64,000 nucleotides of DNA from Fibrobacter sp. UBA4297 (lineage in GTDB: Bacteria; Fibrobacterota; Fibrobacteria; Fibrobacterales; Fibrobacteraceae): positions 141,314-205,313 of the forward strand of contig NZ_DGUZ01000019.1 in NCBI RefSeq assembly GCF_002394865.1, given 5' to 3'. The position numbers and the translations under genes are program-made. The notes beneath the pieces are model-generated. The model saw only the letters and a list, made by a program, of their open reading frames with translations. It was not told the DNA's origin and did not search any database. Positions 41,753-50,968 of this stretch are shown piece by piece. Positions within the stretch are counted from its first letter, which is position 1; each line of letters starts with the position of its first letter.

Positions 41753-44029
41753 ATGAGTGTGTTTTCAAAAATATTTAAGGCTTTGACATTTGTCCTTGCG
41801 TCATCAACTTTTTCGTTTGCGGCCTTGGCCGACAGCGCGTCCAAGTTTTTGGGCAACACGACCGTTTTTGGCGAAATCCCCGAAGATTTTGGCACCTACT
41901 GGAACCAGATTACTGCCGAGAACGGGTGCGTTTGGGGCTATGTCGAAAAAACACGTGGTGAATACGATTGGACCGGTTGCGACCTCGCCTATAATTGGGC
42001 AAAAAAGAACAAGGCTATTTTCTCGTTTCACACCCTGTTGTGGGGTTCCCAAAAGCCGCAGTGGTTGGGAAAGACTCTCGACGCTAGCGAAACAAAAAAA
42101 GCTTGGACTGATTGGATTGATGCGGTTAAAGAACGTTATCCCGACCTCGAAATGATTGAAGTGGTAAACGAAGCCGTCAAAATCAACAACAACAACTATC
42201 ACTCTGGATATACCAACAGCAATCTGGTTGAAGCCCTTGGCGGCGATAGCGGAAACTACGAATTCGTGGTCACGGCTTTTAAAATGGCACGTGAACGCTG
42301 GCCCAAAGCCATCCTAATTTACAATGACTACAATACAATCCAATGGAATAAGGAGCTAGCCATAGACCTTGTTAAGAAAATCAAGGCCCAGGGTGCGCCG
42401 ATTGATGCCTTTGGAATGCAGTTTCACGAAACAACCACACAAGGGAGCGGCAAACGCAAGTGCTTGCATTTCTCCGTCCTCAAACGCGCACTTAACGATG
42501 CACACGAACAAACAGGCCTTCCCATATACATTACACAATACGATGTCGGAGACAAGGACGATAATCTTCAGAAAAAGTGCTACATAGAGCATATTCCGCT
42601 CTTGATGGAAACAGAATACGTGAAGGGCATTACCCTTTGGGGCTACATTTACGGCAAAACTTGGTTGGAGGAGGGTAATTCCGGCCTTATTAAAAACGGC
42701 GTTGACCGCCCGGCAATGACTTGGCTCAAGGAATATTTCAAGGATTCGAGAGTTCGTCGCTATATGCTAGGCCTTGCCAACGGTGCAGAAAAACGTCTAG
42801 GTAATGTCATTGTCGATGGTCAATCCATTCCCGAAGATTATGAGGACTATTGGAATGAAATTACTACGGATAACGCGTGCACATGGATTGCCGTCGAAAA
42901 GGAACGCGGCAATTACGATTTTTCAAAATGCGACGCTGTTCATCAGTGGACTGTTTTAAATCGATGGGATACTCGCATGCCCTTCAAGTTCCGCAATCTG
43001 CTGAAAGGGACGCATTTGCCACATTGGCTGAATGGGCTCGACGTGAACGAAACCAAGGAAGCCATTACGGCTTGGTTTGACGCCGTTGCCAAGCATTATC
43101 CCGAAATTCATCAGATTGAAGTTGTCGATGGAGCGGTCCGTAATAGCACAGGTCACTATCATTCCGGATTTGATGCCTACAACAACGTAATTGAGGCTCT
43201 CGGCGGCGACGATGGCGACTACAAGTTTGTGGCCACGGCCTTCAATATGGCTCGTAAACGCTGGCCTTATGCGACCCTGATTTACAACGATTATGACGAA
43301 ATGCGTTGGGAAAACGATCCGACGGTTAATCTCATTCTGAAACTTCAAGAACAAAATGCGGCTATCGATGCATTTGGATTGCAGGCAGCAAACTGGATGA
43401 TCCAAGGTTCAGGCTCTGAGACAAAGTGCATTGCCGGGAGTACAATACGGGACGGCATTCAAAAAATTTACGACAAGATAAAGATTCCCTTGCTCATTAC
43501 AGAATACAGCATCGGTACGGATGATGACAACCTTCAGAAGGCTTGCTTTGCAGAACATATTCCCGTTTTCATGGAATCGGAATATGTTGCGGGAGTCACT
43601 CTCTGGGGCTACATTTACGGGGAAACGCCGCGGATGAACCCCACAAATACAGGCCTCATCAAAGATGGAAAAAATCGCCCTGCTATGGACTGGCTTGAAG
43701 AATATTTCAAAGGGCACTGGGCAGACAGCAAGAACATGTATTCTAGCGGCATTCCGACACACCCGCTAGACTCGTTGGATACAATCGCTCTGGAAAATCC
43801 AAATGCAATTGACCAAAAAATCGATAACAAGATTCGCCTAGAGCAGAACACGCTCCAGAATTACGATGTATTTGATGTGCAAGGCGTACGCTTGGGCAAG
43901 CTCTCGGCCTACGGCTTTAGCGACGCATCAACAAGGCTCAAGTCTGCCAACGTCGTAAAAACCTCGGGAATCTACTTCTTGCGCAACCGCACCACCGGCA
44001 AGATGCAGAGCGTGAGGGTTGCAAGGTAA
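41753..44029 (+). CDS. Secreted protein with two GH10-type domains, each missing a different catalytic glutamate
   Basis: 758 aa with GGAG before the ATG, a signal peptide ending near LADSA, two GH10-like barrels (about 33-335 and 350-690) and a C-terminal sorting-like domain (YDVFDVQGVRLGK...IYFLRNRTTGKMQSVRV). Domain 1 keeps the acid/base site (EVVNEAV, E140) but has Gln262 where the nucleophile Glu should be (YITQYD). Domain 2 keeps the nucleophile (LITEYS, E584) but has Asp459-Gly460 in place of Asn-Glu (EVVDGAV). Domain 1 keeps FHTLLWGSQKPQW; domain 2 has FRNLLKGTHLPHW. Xylan binding without ordinary hydrolysis is the simplest reading. Confidence 0.88.
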   Translation: MSVFSKIFKALTFVLASSTFSFAALADSASKFLGNTTVFGEIPEDFGTYWNQITAENGCVWGYVEKTRGEYDWTGCDLAYNWAKKNKAIFSFHTLLWGSQKPQWLGKTLDASETKKAWTDWIDAVKERYPDLEMIEVVNEAVKINNNNYHSGYTNSNLVEALGGDSGNYEFVVTAFKMARERWPKAILIYNDYNTIQWNKELAIDLVKKIKAQGAPIDAFGMQFHETTTQGSGKRKCLHFSVLKRALNDAHEQTGLPIYITQYDVGDKDDNLQKKCYIEHIPLLMETEYVKGITLWGYIYGKTWLEEGNSGLIKNGVDRPAMTWLKEYFKDSRVRRYMLGLANGAEKRLGNVIVDGQSIPEDYEDYWNEITTDNACTWIAVEKERGNYDFSKCDAVHQWTVLNRWDTRMPFKFRNLLKGTHLPHWLNGLDVNETKEAITAWFDAVAKHYPEIHQIEVVDGAVRNSTGHYHSGFDAYNNVIEALGGDDGDYKFVATAFNMARKRWPYATLIYNDYDEMRWENDPTVNLILKLQEQNAAIDAFGLQAANWMIQGSGSETKCIAGSTIRDGIQKIYDKIKIPLLITEYSIGTDDDNLQKACFAEHIPVFMESEYVAGVTLWGYIYGETPRMNPTNTGLIKDGKNRPAMDWLEEYFKGHWADSKNMYSSGIPTHPLDSLDTIALENPNAIDQKIDNKIRLEQNTLQNYDVFDVQGVRLGKLSAYGFSDASTRLKSANVVKTSGIYFLRNRTTGKMQSVRVAR

Positions 44030-44045
44030 GAGAAGCGCCCGAAAT

Positions 44046-44339
44046 CTATTTCTTGTAGAGGTCGGAATGCGTTCCGGTATCTACCAACTCTAAAATCAGG
44101 ATGTTTTCTTCGATTTTGTAGATAAGCAACCAGTCTGGTTCTATATGAAGCTCTCTGTGTCCGCTCCAATTCCCGATAAGGGGATGGTCTTTATATGAAT
44201 CCGCAAGAGAAAGGCCCTTTGCCAATATTTCAACAACATCCTTTAATTTTTGGGTGTCTTTTCCACGCTTAGTCATTCGCTTGGCAGCCTTTTTAAAACG
44301 ATTGGTCGCCCGAACAATGTACTTATACGAATTATTCAT
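44046..44339 (-). CDS. yafQ: YafQ-family mRNA interferase toxin
   Basis: From the ATG at 44339 it is 97 aa. RelE/ParE-type motifs typical of YafQ are present: FKKAAKRMTKRGKDTQKL, a long helix, SYKDHPLIGNWSGHRELHIEPDWLLIYKI with the conserved D-H-x-L-x-G-x-W and H-I-x-P-D-W-L-L-I-Y, and a C-terminal LVDTGTHSDLY. It cleaves mRNA on the ribosome when free. Its start overlaps the antitoxin stop by 4 nt (ATGA). Confidence 0.93.
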   Translation of the reverse strand: MNNSYKYIVRATNRFKKAAKRMTKRGKDTQKLKDVVEILAKGLSLADSYKDHPLIGNWSGHRELHIEPDWLLIYKIEENILILELVDTGTHSDLYKK

Positions 44340-44605
44340 ATACCCAACTCGTCCCATAGCTCCTGCGGTGTTGCATACGTCTTAGCGTTAGGATCGTGAG
44401 CGAGTTCTTCGCCTTCCTTTATTGCTTCGAGGAGTTCTTTGGACGGAGGTCTGGTAACGGCAAACGGCAAACCGTGATGCAAAATAGCCTGCTTCAGAAA
44501 AACCGTAAACGCCTGAGAAAGAGTCAGTCCCAAGTCGTTGAAGAGTTCTGTTGCCTGAGCCTTAAGCTCTTTATCAATTCGAATATTTGTGACCACGGTG
44601 CTCAT
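44336..44605 (-). CDS. dinJ: RelB/DinJ-family antitoxin
   Basis: I start at the ATG at 44605 (MSTVVTNIRID), giving 89 aa. The N-terminal ribbon-helix-helix (VTNIRIDKELKAQATELFNDLGLTLSQAFTVFLKQA) binds DNA; the C-terminal part (EAIKEGEELAHDPNAKTYATPQELWDEL) wraps the toxin. TATATT lies exactly 7 nt before the ATG, so the message may be leaderless. An inverted repeat covers the -35. Confidence 0.93.
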   Translation of the reverse strand: MSTVVTNIRIDKELKAQATELFNDLGLTLSQAFTVFLKQAILHHGLPFAVTRPPSKELLEAIKEGEELAHDPNAKTYATPQELWDELGI

Positions 44606-44612
44606 ACTCCTA

Positions 44613-44645
44613 AATATACCACAAAAAGTTGCTTTTGTAAAGCAA
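44613..44645 (-). promoter_or_regulatory. Promoter and operator of dinJ-yafQ
   Basis: On the minus strand -35 TTTACA (44636-44641), 17-nt spacer, -10 TATATT (44613-44618). The inverted repeat TTGCTTT-ACA-AAAGCAA (44629-44645) overlaps the -35, as expected for repression by the ribbon-helix-helix antitoxin. Confidence 0.7.
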
Positions 44646-44864
44646 TTGTAGTATTTATGTTGTGAAACTATCGATTTCGTCATTTTTTCCCAATTCCTCG
44701 AATTTTATCAAAGATAAAACAGGAATGAGCCGTAGCGTGCAATCGGTTGGTTGCAAAATCAACAAGCATTTGCGTTAGGGATGGATCCGGGGAACGCCCA
44801 TTTTTTTTGCCCTAATGAGCACTACAAAATTTTCTGACAGGAAATTTTTACTACATTTCGAGCC

Positions 44865-47405
44865 ATGAATCAAGAAACACCCGATACTACTCTAGGTTTA
44901 TCTAACGTCAACCACCTAGAACGACTTTATGACGGCTGGTTCCTCGATTACGCCAGCTATGTGATTTTGGACCGTGCGGTCCCGTATTATGAAGATGGCC
45001 TGAAGCCTGTCCAGCGCCGTATTTTGCATTCCATGTTCGAAAACCACGACGGACGCTACCAAAAGGTGGCTACAATCGTCGGTCGAACGATGGCTTACCA
45101 CCCGCATGGTGACGCCTCCATTGGCGATGCACTTGTGGGCCTCGGCCAGAAGAATTTGCTTATCGATACCCAGGGTAACTGGGGCAACCCCTACACGGGC
45201 GACCGCGCAGCAGCCCCCCGTTATATCGAAGGCCGCCTCACGCCGTTCGCTGTCGATGTCGTATTCAACCCCGAAACCACCGAATGGATTCCGAGCTACG
45301 ACGGCCGCAGCCAGGAACCGGTGACCCTCCCGGTCAAGTTCCCGTTGCTTTTGGCACAGGGCGTCGATGGTATCGCCGTCGGTCTCTCGACTTCCATCCT
45401 CCCCCACAACTTCCGCGAACTCTGCGAGGCTAGCATCGCCTGTTTGCGCGGCAAGAAGTTTACGCTTTACCCGGACTTTTTCACGGGCGGCATCATTGAC
45501 GTCACGGACTACAACGACGGTCAACGCGGGGGCAAGGTCAAGGTCCGCGCGAAGATTGAAAAGGTCGACAACAAGACGCTCGCCATCCGCGAAATTCCGT
45601 ACGGCACCACGACCGTGAGCTTGATTGAAAGCATTGTCAAGGCAAACGACAAGGGCAAAATCAAGATCAAGCACGTGGATGACAACACGAGCCAGGGCGT
45701 CGAAATTCTCGTGCACTTGCAGCCGGGGACAGACCCGCAGGTGGCCATTGACGCGCTCTACGCCTTTACGGACTGCGAAAAATCGCTTTCTCCGTGCACA
45801 TGCGTCATTATCGACAAGCACCCGAAATTTGTGGGCGTCTCGGACATCTTGAAGCTCAACACGGAACACACCGTGAAGCTTTTGGAATGGGAACTCGCTA
45901 ACGAACTGAAGCACCTCGAAGACAAGTGGCACATGACCACGCTCGAAAAAATATTCATCGAGAAGGAAGTCTACGAGGTCATTAAGAAGGCAAAGGACCG
46001 TGAACAAATTATCCGCCTCGTTCGCGAAGGCCTCACGCCGTACCTCAAGCGTCTGCACCGCCAGACCGTTACGGACGACGAAATCGGCAAGCTCATTGAA
46101 ATTCCGATCCGTCGCATAAGCCATTACGACCGCGAAAAGGCCGACCAGCTTTTGCAGGAACTCGAAGAAAACATTGCAAAGTGCAAGTACAACCAGGAAC
46201 ACATTATCGATTACGCCGTGAACCACTTCAAGAACATCTTGAAGAAGTACGGCGAAGGCAAGGAACGCCGCACGCAGATTGCCGAATTCGGTAAGGTGAA
46301 CGCCGTACACGTGGCTCTTGCAAACCAGAAGCTTTATGTGAACCGCAAGGAAGGCTTCGTGGGCACGGGCATGAAGAAGGAAGAATACCTCTTCGACGTG
46401 TCGGAATACGACGACTTGATCGTGTTCAAGGCCGACGGAAGCTTCAAGGTCGTGAAGGTCAGCGACAAGGACTTTGTCGGTAAGGATATCATTCTCGTCG
46501 AAAAGTTCAACAAGGACGACGAACGCCATATCTATAACGTCATCCACCAGGATGGCAAGGACGGCTACGCTTACATCAAGCGCTTCAACGTCGGCGGCGT
46601 GACTCGCGACAAGGATTACTACATGGGCAAGAACAAGCCCGGTAGCAAGATTCTTTACATGTCGAGCAACATGAACGGCGAAGCCGAAGTGGTCGAAGTC
46701 ATCTTGAAGCCGCGTCCGCGTATCAAGCTGAATTTTGAAGTCGATTTTAGCGAAGTCGAAGTCAAGGGACGTGGCGCCATTGGCAACATCGTTTCTAAGT
46801 ACCCGATTAAGACGGTCAAGAGACTCCGCAAGGGCGTTTCGACGCTTGGTGCAAGAGTGCTTTACTTCGATGCTCCGAGCGGTATCGTCTCGACGCAGAA
46901 GAAGGGCGATTGCCTCGGTGAATTTGGCGAAAACGATAAGCTCTTGATCATCAAGCAAGACGGTAGCGCCCGCGTTCACAACATGGCAGACCCGATTCTC
47001 GTGGGTTCGAACATCAAGTATCTGCACAAGTACGACCCCGCGCAGGTCTTTACGGTGCTCTACTTCGAAGGCTCGAATTTCAACTACATGGTCAAGCGCT
47101 TCAATCTCGAAGGCTGCCCCATGACGACGGAATTCAGCGTTGTATCCGACCACAAGGACACAAAGCTCATCGAGCTCTTTGCTACAGATGACGCGCGCGA
47201 ACTGATGGAATACCAGGTGGGTCGCGAAGTGCAGAAAGAAGAACTCGACTTGACGGAAGTAGCAGAAGTCAAGGGCTACAAGGCTCTCGGCAGCAAGTTC
47301 ACCGCCAAGAAAATCAAGCGCGTGAGCCGCATTTCGCCGGCAGACCCGTTTAGCGACGGGAGCGGTGAAAGCGAAGGTTCTAGCGAAGATCCGAGCTTGT
47401 TCTAG
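44865..47405 (+). CDS. parC: DNA topoisomerase IV (or gyrase-like) subunit A
   Basis: The 846-aa type IIA topoisomerase subunit has the quinolone region (LKPVQRRILHSMF, GRTMAYHPHGDASIGDALVGLGQ), the catalytic Tyr120 in AAPRYIEGRLT, and the winged-helix and tower segments. The start WFLDYASYVILDRAVPY and the C-terminal domain lacking a clean QRRGGKG GyrA box favour the ParC type common in Bacteroidetes-like groups. The tail is acidic and Ser-rich (DGSGESEGSSED). TACATT lies 7 nt before the ATG with no Shine-Dalgarno. parE is not adjacent. Confidence 0.9.
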   Translation: MNQETPDTTLGLSNVNHLERLYDGWFLDYASYVILDRAVPYYEDGLKPVQRRILHSMFENHDGRYQKVATIVGRTMAYHPHGDASIGDALVGLGQKNLLIDTQGNWGNPYTGDRAAAPRYIEGRLTPFAVDVVFNPETTEWIPSYDGRSQEPVTLPVKFPLLLAQGVDGIAVGLSTSILPHNFRELCEASIACLRGKKFTLYPDFFTGGIIDVTDYNDGQRGGKVKVRAKIEKVDNKTLAIREIPYGTTTVSLIESIVKANDKGKIKIKHVDDNTSQGVEILVHLQPGTDPQVAIDALYAFTDCEKSLSPCTCVIIDKHPKFVGVSDILKLNTEHTVKLLEWELANELKHLEDKWHMTTLEKIFIEKEVYEVIKKAKDREQIIRLVREGLTPYLKRLHRQTVTDDEIGKLIEIPIRRISHYDREKADQLLQELEENIAKCKYNQEHIIDYAVNHFKNILKKYGEGKERRTQIAEFGKVNAVHVALANQKLYVNRKEGFVGTGMKKEEYLFDVSEYDDLIVFKADGSFKVVKVSDKDFVGKDIILVEKFNKDDERHIYNVIHQDGKDGYAYIKRFNVGGVTRDKDYYMGKNKPGSKILYMSSNMNGEAEVVEVILKPRPRIKLNFEVDFSEVEVKGRGAIGNIVSKYPIKTVKRLRKGVSTLGARVLYFDAPSGIVSTQKKGDCLGEFGENDKLLIIKQDGSARVHNMADPILVGSNIKYLHKYDPAQVFTVLYFEGSNFNYMVKRFNLEGCPMTTEFSVVSDHKDTKLIELFATDDARELMEYQVGREVQKEELDLTEVAEVKGYKALGSKFTAKKIKRVSRISPADPFSDGSGESEGSSEDPSLF

Positions 47406-47426
47406 TAACGCTTATTCTAGGAAATA

Positions 47427-47456
47427 TGCCCCGCGAAAGCGGGGCATTTCTTTTTG
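47427..47456 (+). terminator. parC: Intrinsic terminator after parC
   Basis: ATGCCCCGC, GAAA tetraloop, GCGGGGCAT, TTCTTTTT. Confidence 0.9.
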
Positions 47457-47485
47457 CATTCAAGAAAGAACGCTATTTAAAATCT

Positions 47486-48127
47486 CTATTCATTAAAATT
47501 TCGGTTTAGCCACCCGAAATAAACTTTCAAATAAAATCGCGGACCCCTTTTAATATCGTAGGTATTCGTAGCCACATAAGCATACGATGCAGAAACTCTT
47601 AAAAGCATCAAATTAATATTCAAATCAGCATGTGGCCTGAAATAGAATTTATGACCAGGACTAAAAGCAAACCAATCCATCTTATAGCCAGCACTCACCG
47701 ATACAGGAACCCAGCCCTTCCAAAAGAAATACTCCACAGTCGGATTCAACAAGAACAGAGTCCCTAAAAAAATTTTCATCGGAATTTTGTCTTCATAGTG
47801 ACCATCACCATGCATTAGAATATACGGAAGAAAACCCAAAGTAACAAGTGAGTTTATTACAGATACTCTATATTCCAAATGACTCGTATCACGTTTATCC
47901 GAAATAAAGTGTACACCAAACTCGGTATTCAAATGAAGATTTTCCAACATTCTCTGTCCCGATTCAATGGAAAGAATTATATCATCTCGGCTAAACACCC
48001 GATCATCAATCCGTTTTTTTCCCCAGAATGATGCGTCTATTCCAAAAAATCCCCCCGCCCATTCCTTTTCGCAAAAAGCCTGAGAACAAAGCACCACCAA
48101 ACAAAATAAAAATACAAACCGTTTCAT
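47486..48127 (-). CDS. Putative outer-membrane protein of unknown function
   Basis: 213 aa with a signal peptide (FVFLFCLVVLCSQAFC) and alternating aromatic strand-like segments (WAGGFFGIDASFWG, LNTEFGVHFIS, VSVSAGYKMDWFAF, FYFRPHADLNINLMLL, FYLKVYFGWL), consistent with a small beta barrel. The gene lies 26 nt downstream of ftsE on the same strand, the position where ftsX would usually be, but it is not FtsX. Unrecognised. Confidence 0.6.
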   Translation of the reverse strand: MKRFVFLFCLVVLCSQAFCEKEWAGGFFGIDASFWGKKRIDDRVFSRDDIILSIESGQRMLENLHLNTEFGVHFISDKRDTSHLEYRVSVINSLVTLGFLPYILMHGDGHYEDKIPMKIFLGTLFLLNPTVEYFFWKGWVPVSVSAGYKMDWFAFSPGHKFYFRPHADLNINLMLLRVSASYAYVATNTYDIKRGPRFYLKVYFGWLNRNFNE

Positions 48128-48153
48128 TTCCCCAAACCTTCTACAAATAGAGC

Positions 48154-48843
48154 TTACAGAATATCGCGGTTCAAGAGTTCGCCGTGGCTGAGTTCGAGGC
48201 GGCGGAACGGGCTGTTCAGATAAAAGTCCGGGTTATGCGTTGCCATGAGGATGGTCGTTCCGCGGGCGTTGATTTCCTTGAAGATGCAGAAGACTTCTTC
48301 GGCGTTTTTCGGGTCCAAGTTACCAGTCGGTTCGTCCGCCAAAAGCAAATACGGGTTGTGCACCATCGCGCGAGCAATCGCCACACGCTGTTGCTCACCG
48401 CCCGAGAGCGTATAAGGCATCGCAAAACGCTTTTGGCTAATGCCCACGAGCGCAAGCGCGTCAAAGACAGCCGCGTTAATCTTGTTGCTCGGAGTGCCGA
48501 CAATGCGGAGCGCAAGCGCCACATTCTCAAAAACATTGCGGTCCGGTAAAAGCTTAAAGTCCTGGAAAATGATTCCCATCTTGCGGCGGAGCGCTTGGAT
48601 TCTATAGTCCGGAGTGTTCTTGCTGTCGTACAATACGTTGTCCGAAAACTTGACCATCACCTGGCCGCCGCGCTCATCGTCTGGGCGTTCATCCATGTAG
48701 ATAAGTTTCAGCACCGTCGATTTTCCGGCGCCGGAATGCCCCGTCAAGAAAACAAACTCGCCTTTGTTTATACGGAACGTGACGTTGTTCAACGCCTTCC
48801 AGTTGGCTTCGTAAGATTTCGTGACGTGGGTAAAATGAATCAT
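48154..48843 (-). CDS. ftsE: Cell-division ABC transporter ATP-binding protein FtsE
   Basis: The 229-aa ATPase has IHFTHVTKSYEANWKALNNVTF at the N-terminus typical of FtsE, Walker A GHSGAGKST (35-43), QDFKLLPDRNVFENVALAL, the signature LSGGEQQRVAIARA, and Walker B LLLADEPTGNLD. FtsE normally works with the membrane protein FtsX to activate peptidoglycan hydrolases at the septum. FtsX is not encoded next to it. It starts 1 nt after the surA stop, so it is coupled to the foldase genes. Confidence 0.9.
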   Translation of the reverse strand: MIHFTHVTKSYEANWKALNNVTFRINKGEFVFLTGHSGAGKSTVLKLIYMDERPDDERGGQVMVKFSDNVLYDSKNTPDYRIQALRRKMGIIFQDFKLLPDRNVFENVALALRIVGTPSNKINAAVFDALALVGISQKRFAMPYTLSGGEQQRVAIARAMVHNPYLLLADEPTGNLDPKNAEEVFCIFKEINARGTTILMATHNPDFYLNSPFRRLELSHGELLNRDIL

Positions 48844-48844
48844 A

Positions 48845-50128
48845 TTATTCCGTCATTCGGATTTCGACGAGAACTTCCTTGCGCCACTTCTGGATGAGCT
48901 TCTGGAGCTTTTCATTTTCCAAATGCGTTGCGGCCATAAGTTCAATTTTGCCGTAATCTTCTTCGAGCGTGAGTTCACGCACCTGGCGGGAATCGTCGAG
49001 ACGGAACAAGTGGTAAGCGCCGTCAATCATGACCGGCTCCGAAATTTCACCGACATTCAAATTTGCGACCGGATCCACATAAGCAGGTTCCATTTCGTTA
49101 CGCTGGAACCAGCCAAGCAAACCGCCCTGGAAATTACTGGACTTGTCTTCACTAAACTTCTTTGCAGCCTTGGCAAATTCATCCTTCGACTTAATGCTCT
49201 TGCGGAGAGAATCGGCGAGTGCCACAACCGCAGCGGAATCCTTTGCCGTCGGAATCGTGCGCAAGAGAATTTGTGCGGAGCGGACACCGTCTTCTTTACG
49301 GCCAAGCACGCGTGCAATGTGCCAGCCCAAATCCGTCTTGACCGGAGTCGATGCATAATGGCCAGTCTTCAAACGAGAAATCGCCTGTTCAAAGGCAGGG
49401 TCCAAAAGGCCTCGTTTGAAGTAACCGAGATCGCCACCCTTTGCGGCAGAGCTATCCTGTGAATGACGTTGGGCCAAAAGTTCAAATTTGATGCCGAGAT
49501 TAAGACTATCAATCAACGTTTCGGCAAAGCGCTTCACAGAGTCCACAATCATGGAATCCGGCTTAATCGGGAGTTGGATGTGGCTCAACAAAACGCAATT
49601 GAACTGGCGCGGGAGCGAGTCCTTGTAATCCTTGTAGAACAAGTCCACCTCTTTCTTGGTCGGGTGGATCGTACCCACGTGGAGTTGGCGCACACGTGAA
49701 ATTTCCATGTGGTTGCGAATCTGCTTACCGAGCTGTTCGCGGTACTGGATCATCGAAAGACCGAGCTGGGCACGCACCGCCTTTTCAAGCGTAGCCATAT
49801 CAATCTTCTGGCTTGCGGCAATGGACTGGAGATGAGCCGTCACGCGCTGGTCCACTTCATTTTCCGAAATCACAATCGAGTCGCGGTCAATGCGGCTGAG
49901 CAAAACCTTTTCTTCAATCATGCGGTTCAGCACAGCTTCTTTCTGCTGCTGTTCCGTCATATTTGCCGCTTCGGGCGTTTCCTGGAACCTGTAGAGGTTG
50001 TTCATGAAATCCGAGCGCATAATCGGCTTGCCATCGACGACAGCCGCAATGCCTTCCATCAACACGGGCTCGGCAAAACAAGCGACAGACAGGGCAAAAA
50101 CTAAAGAGGCAATTCGATTACTGATCAT
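48845..50128 (-). CDS. surA: Periplasmic peptidyl-prolyl isomerase SurA-like chaperone
   Basis: 427 aa with a signal peptide (ALSVACFAEPV), a SurA N-terminal domain (GIAAVVDGKPIMRSDFMNNLYRF, VLNRMIEEKVLLSRIDRDSIVISENEVDQRV) and two parvulin-like domains (about 175-270 and 280-370; GGDLGYFKRGLLDPAFEQAI and GGLLGWFQRNEMEPAYVDPV are the diagnostic strands). It helps outer-membrane proteins fold. Its start overlaps the upstream lipoprotein stop by one base (TAATG). Confidence 0.92.
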   Translation of the reverse strand: MISNRIASLVFALSVACFAEPVLMEGIAAVVDGKPIMRSDFMNNLYRFQETPEAANMTEQQQKEAVLNRMIEEKVLLSRIDRDSIVISENEVDQRVTAHLQSIAASQKIDMATLEKAVRAQLGLSMIQYREQLGKQIRNHMEISRVRQLHVGTIHPTKKEVDLFYKDYKDSLPRQFNCVLLSHIQLPIKPDSMIVDSVKRFAETLIDSLNLGIKFELLAQRHSQDSSAAKGGDLGYFKRGLLDPAFEQAISRLKTGHYASTPVKTDLGWHIARVLGRKEDGVRSAQILLRTIPTAKDSAAVVALADSLRKSIKSKDEFAKAAKKFSEDKSSNFQGGLLGWFQRNEMEPAYVDPVANLNVGEISEPVMIDGAYHLFRLDDSRQVRELTLEEDYGKIELMAATHLENEKLQKLIQKWRKEVLVEIRMTE

Positions 50129-50931
50129 TATTTTTCCTTTTCACTAAGAACATTCATCTTCGTAATTATAGGGATTCCGGTTTTCCATTCATCCTTGAGA
50201 CGCTTCACAACCATATTCTGGTGTTCCACCCAGGCATGCATAGAAACATCGTCAATCACTTCATCAAGCGGACGCGCATCGGCAGAATCAAGCTTGTTAG
50301 TCACAACCGCAATCTTTGCAGCGCCATCGCAGACCTTCATCGGAGTAATACGGCCGACAACCGCACGGCGGATCGACGGAATCATGCACGGATCCGGAGT
50401 TTCATCGACACCGTCAAATTCCCTCATGCGCTTCACCAGGCGATGGTTAGGCGGGATGGATTCGAACTTGGTGTTCTTGAATTCCTTGTAATAAATGACA
50501 GCGGACTTCCAGTCGGCAAAGGTGAGGATAGCCCCCGAAACAGTCGTCTTTCCGTTCAGGTAAAGGTCCTGGTTCTTGTGGTAGAAGTCAATTTTTTCGA
50601 CATCACTCACAATCATCGTATCGAGGTAAGACTGCATGAAATAATCGGCGACAATCTTGCGCTTAGTGCGTTCAATCATGCGAATGAGCACAGAATCTTT
50701 CAGCGCACCGGCCTTCACAGCCTGCTGGTACACAAGTTCTTCATCAATCCAGCGTTGCAAAAAGAGGATGCGTTCACGATCGCCCCAGGAATCCCAATCA
50801 GGAGCGTACGTGTAAACCTCCGACTGGTGCAACTTGGAATCGCCCACGGTGACAATCACCGGGTCTTTCGTTTTACAAGCAGCAAGCATTACCAAACTGA
50901 ATGCAAGCAATATACGGATAACGGATTTCAT
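50128..50931 (-). CDS. Lipoprotein foldase-like protein (PrsA/SurA N-terminal type)
   Basis: I start at the ATG at 50931, giving 267 aa with a lipobox (FSLVMLAAC, Cys at 18). TAAATT lies exactly 7 nt upstream. The helical segment RERILFLQRWIDEELVYQQAVKAG, then FMQSYLDTMIVSDVEKIDFYHKNQDLY, resembles the SurA/PrsA chaperone core. A clear parvulin GGDLG motif is absent, so it is probably a foldase without isomerase activity. It is translationally coupled to surA; such lipoprotein-SurA pairs are common in Bacteroidetes-like genomes. Confidence 0.75.
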   Translation of the reverse strand: MKSVIRILLAFSLVMLAACKTKDPVIVTVGDSKLHQSEVYTYAPDWDSWGDRERILFLQRWIDEELVYQQAVKAGALKDSVLIRMIERTKRKIVADYFMQSYLDTMIVSDVEKIDFYHKNQDLYLNGKTTVSGAILTFADWKSAVIYYKEFKNTKFESIPPNHRLVKRMREFDGVDETPDPCMIPSIRRAVVGRITPMKVCDGAAKIAVVTNKLDSADARPLDEVIDDVSMHAWVEHQNMVVKRLKDEWKTGIPIITKMNVLSEKEK

Positions 50932-50968
50932 TGCGACAAATTTAGAAAATTCGCGCCCGCGAAAGTAG

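Noticed and set aside
44916..47153. Very long open frame antisense to parC (about 745 codons)
   Set aside because: It is a codon-bias shadow of parC; its translation is His/Val/Asp-rich low-quality sequence with no motif, signal or ribosome binding site.
48184..48549. Antisense frame over ftsE
   Set aside because: Shadow of ftsE, no independent support.
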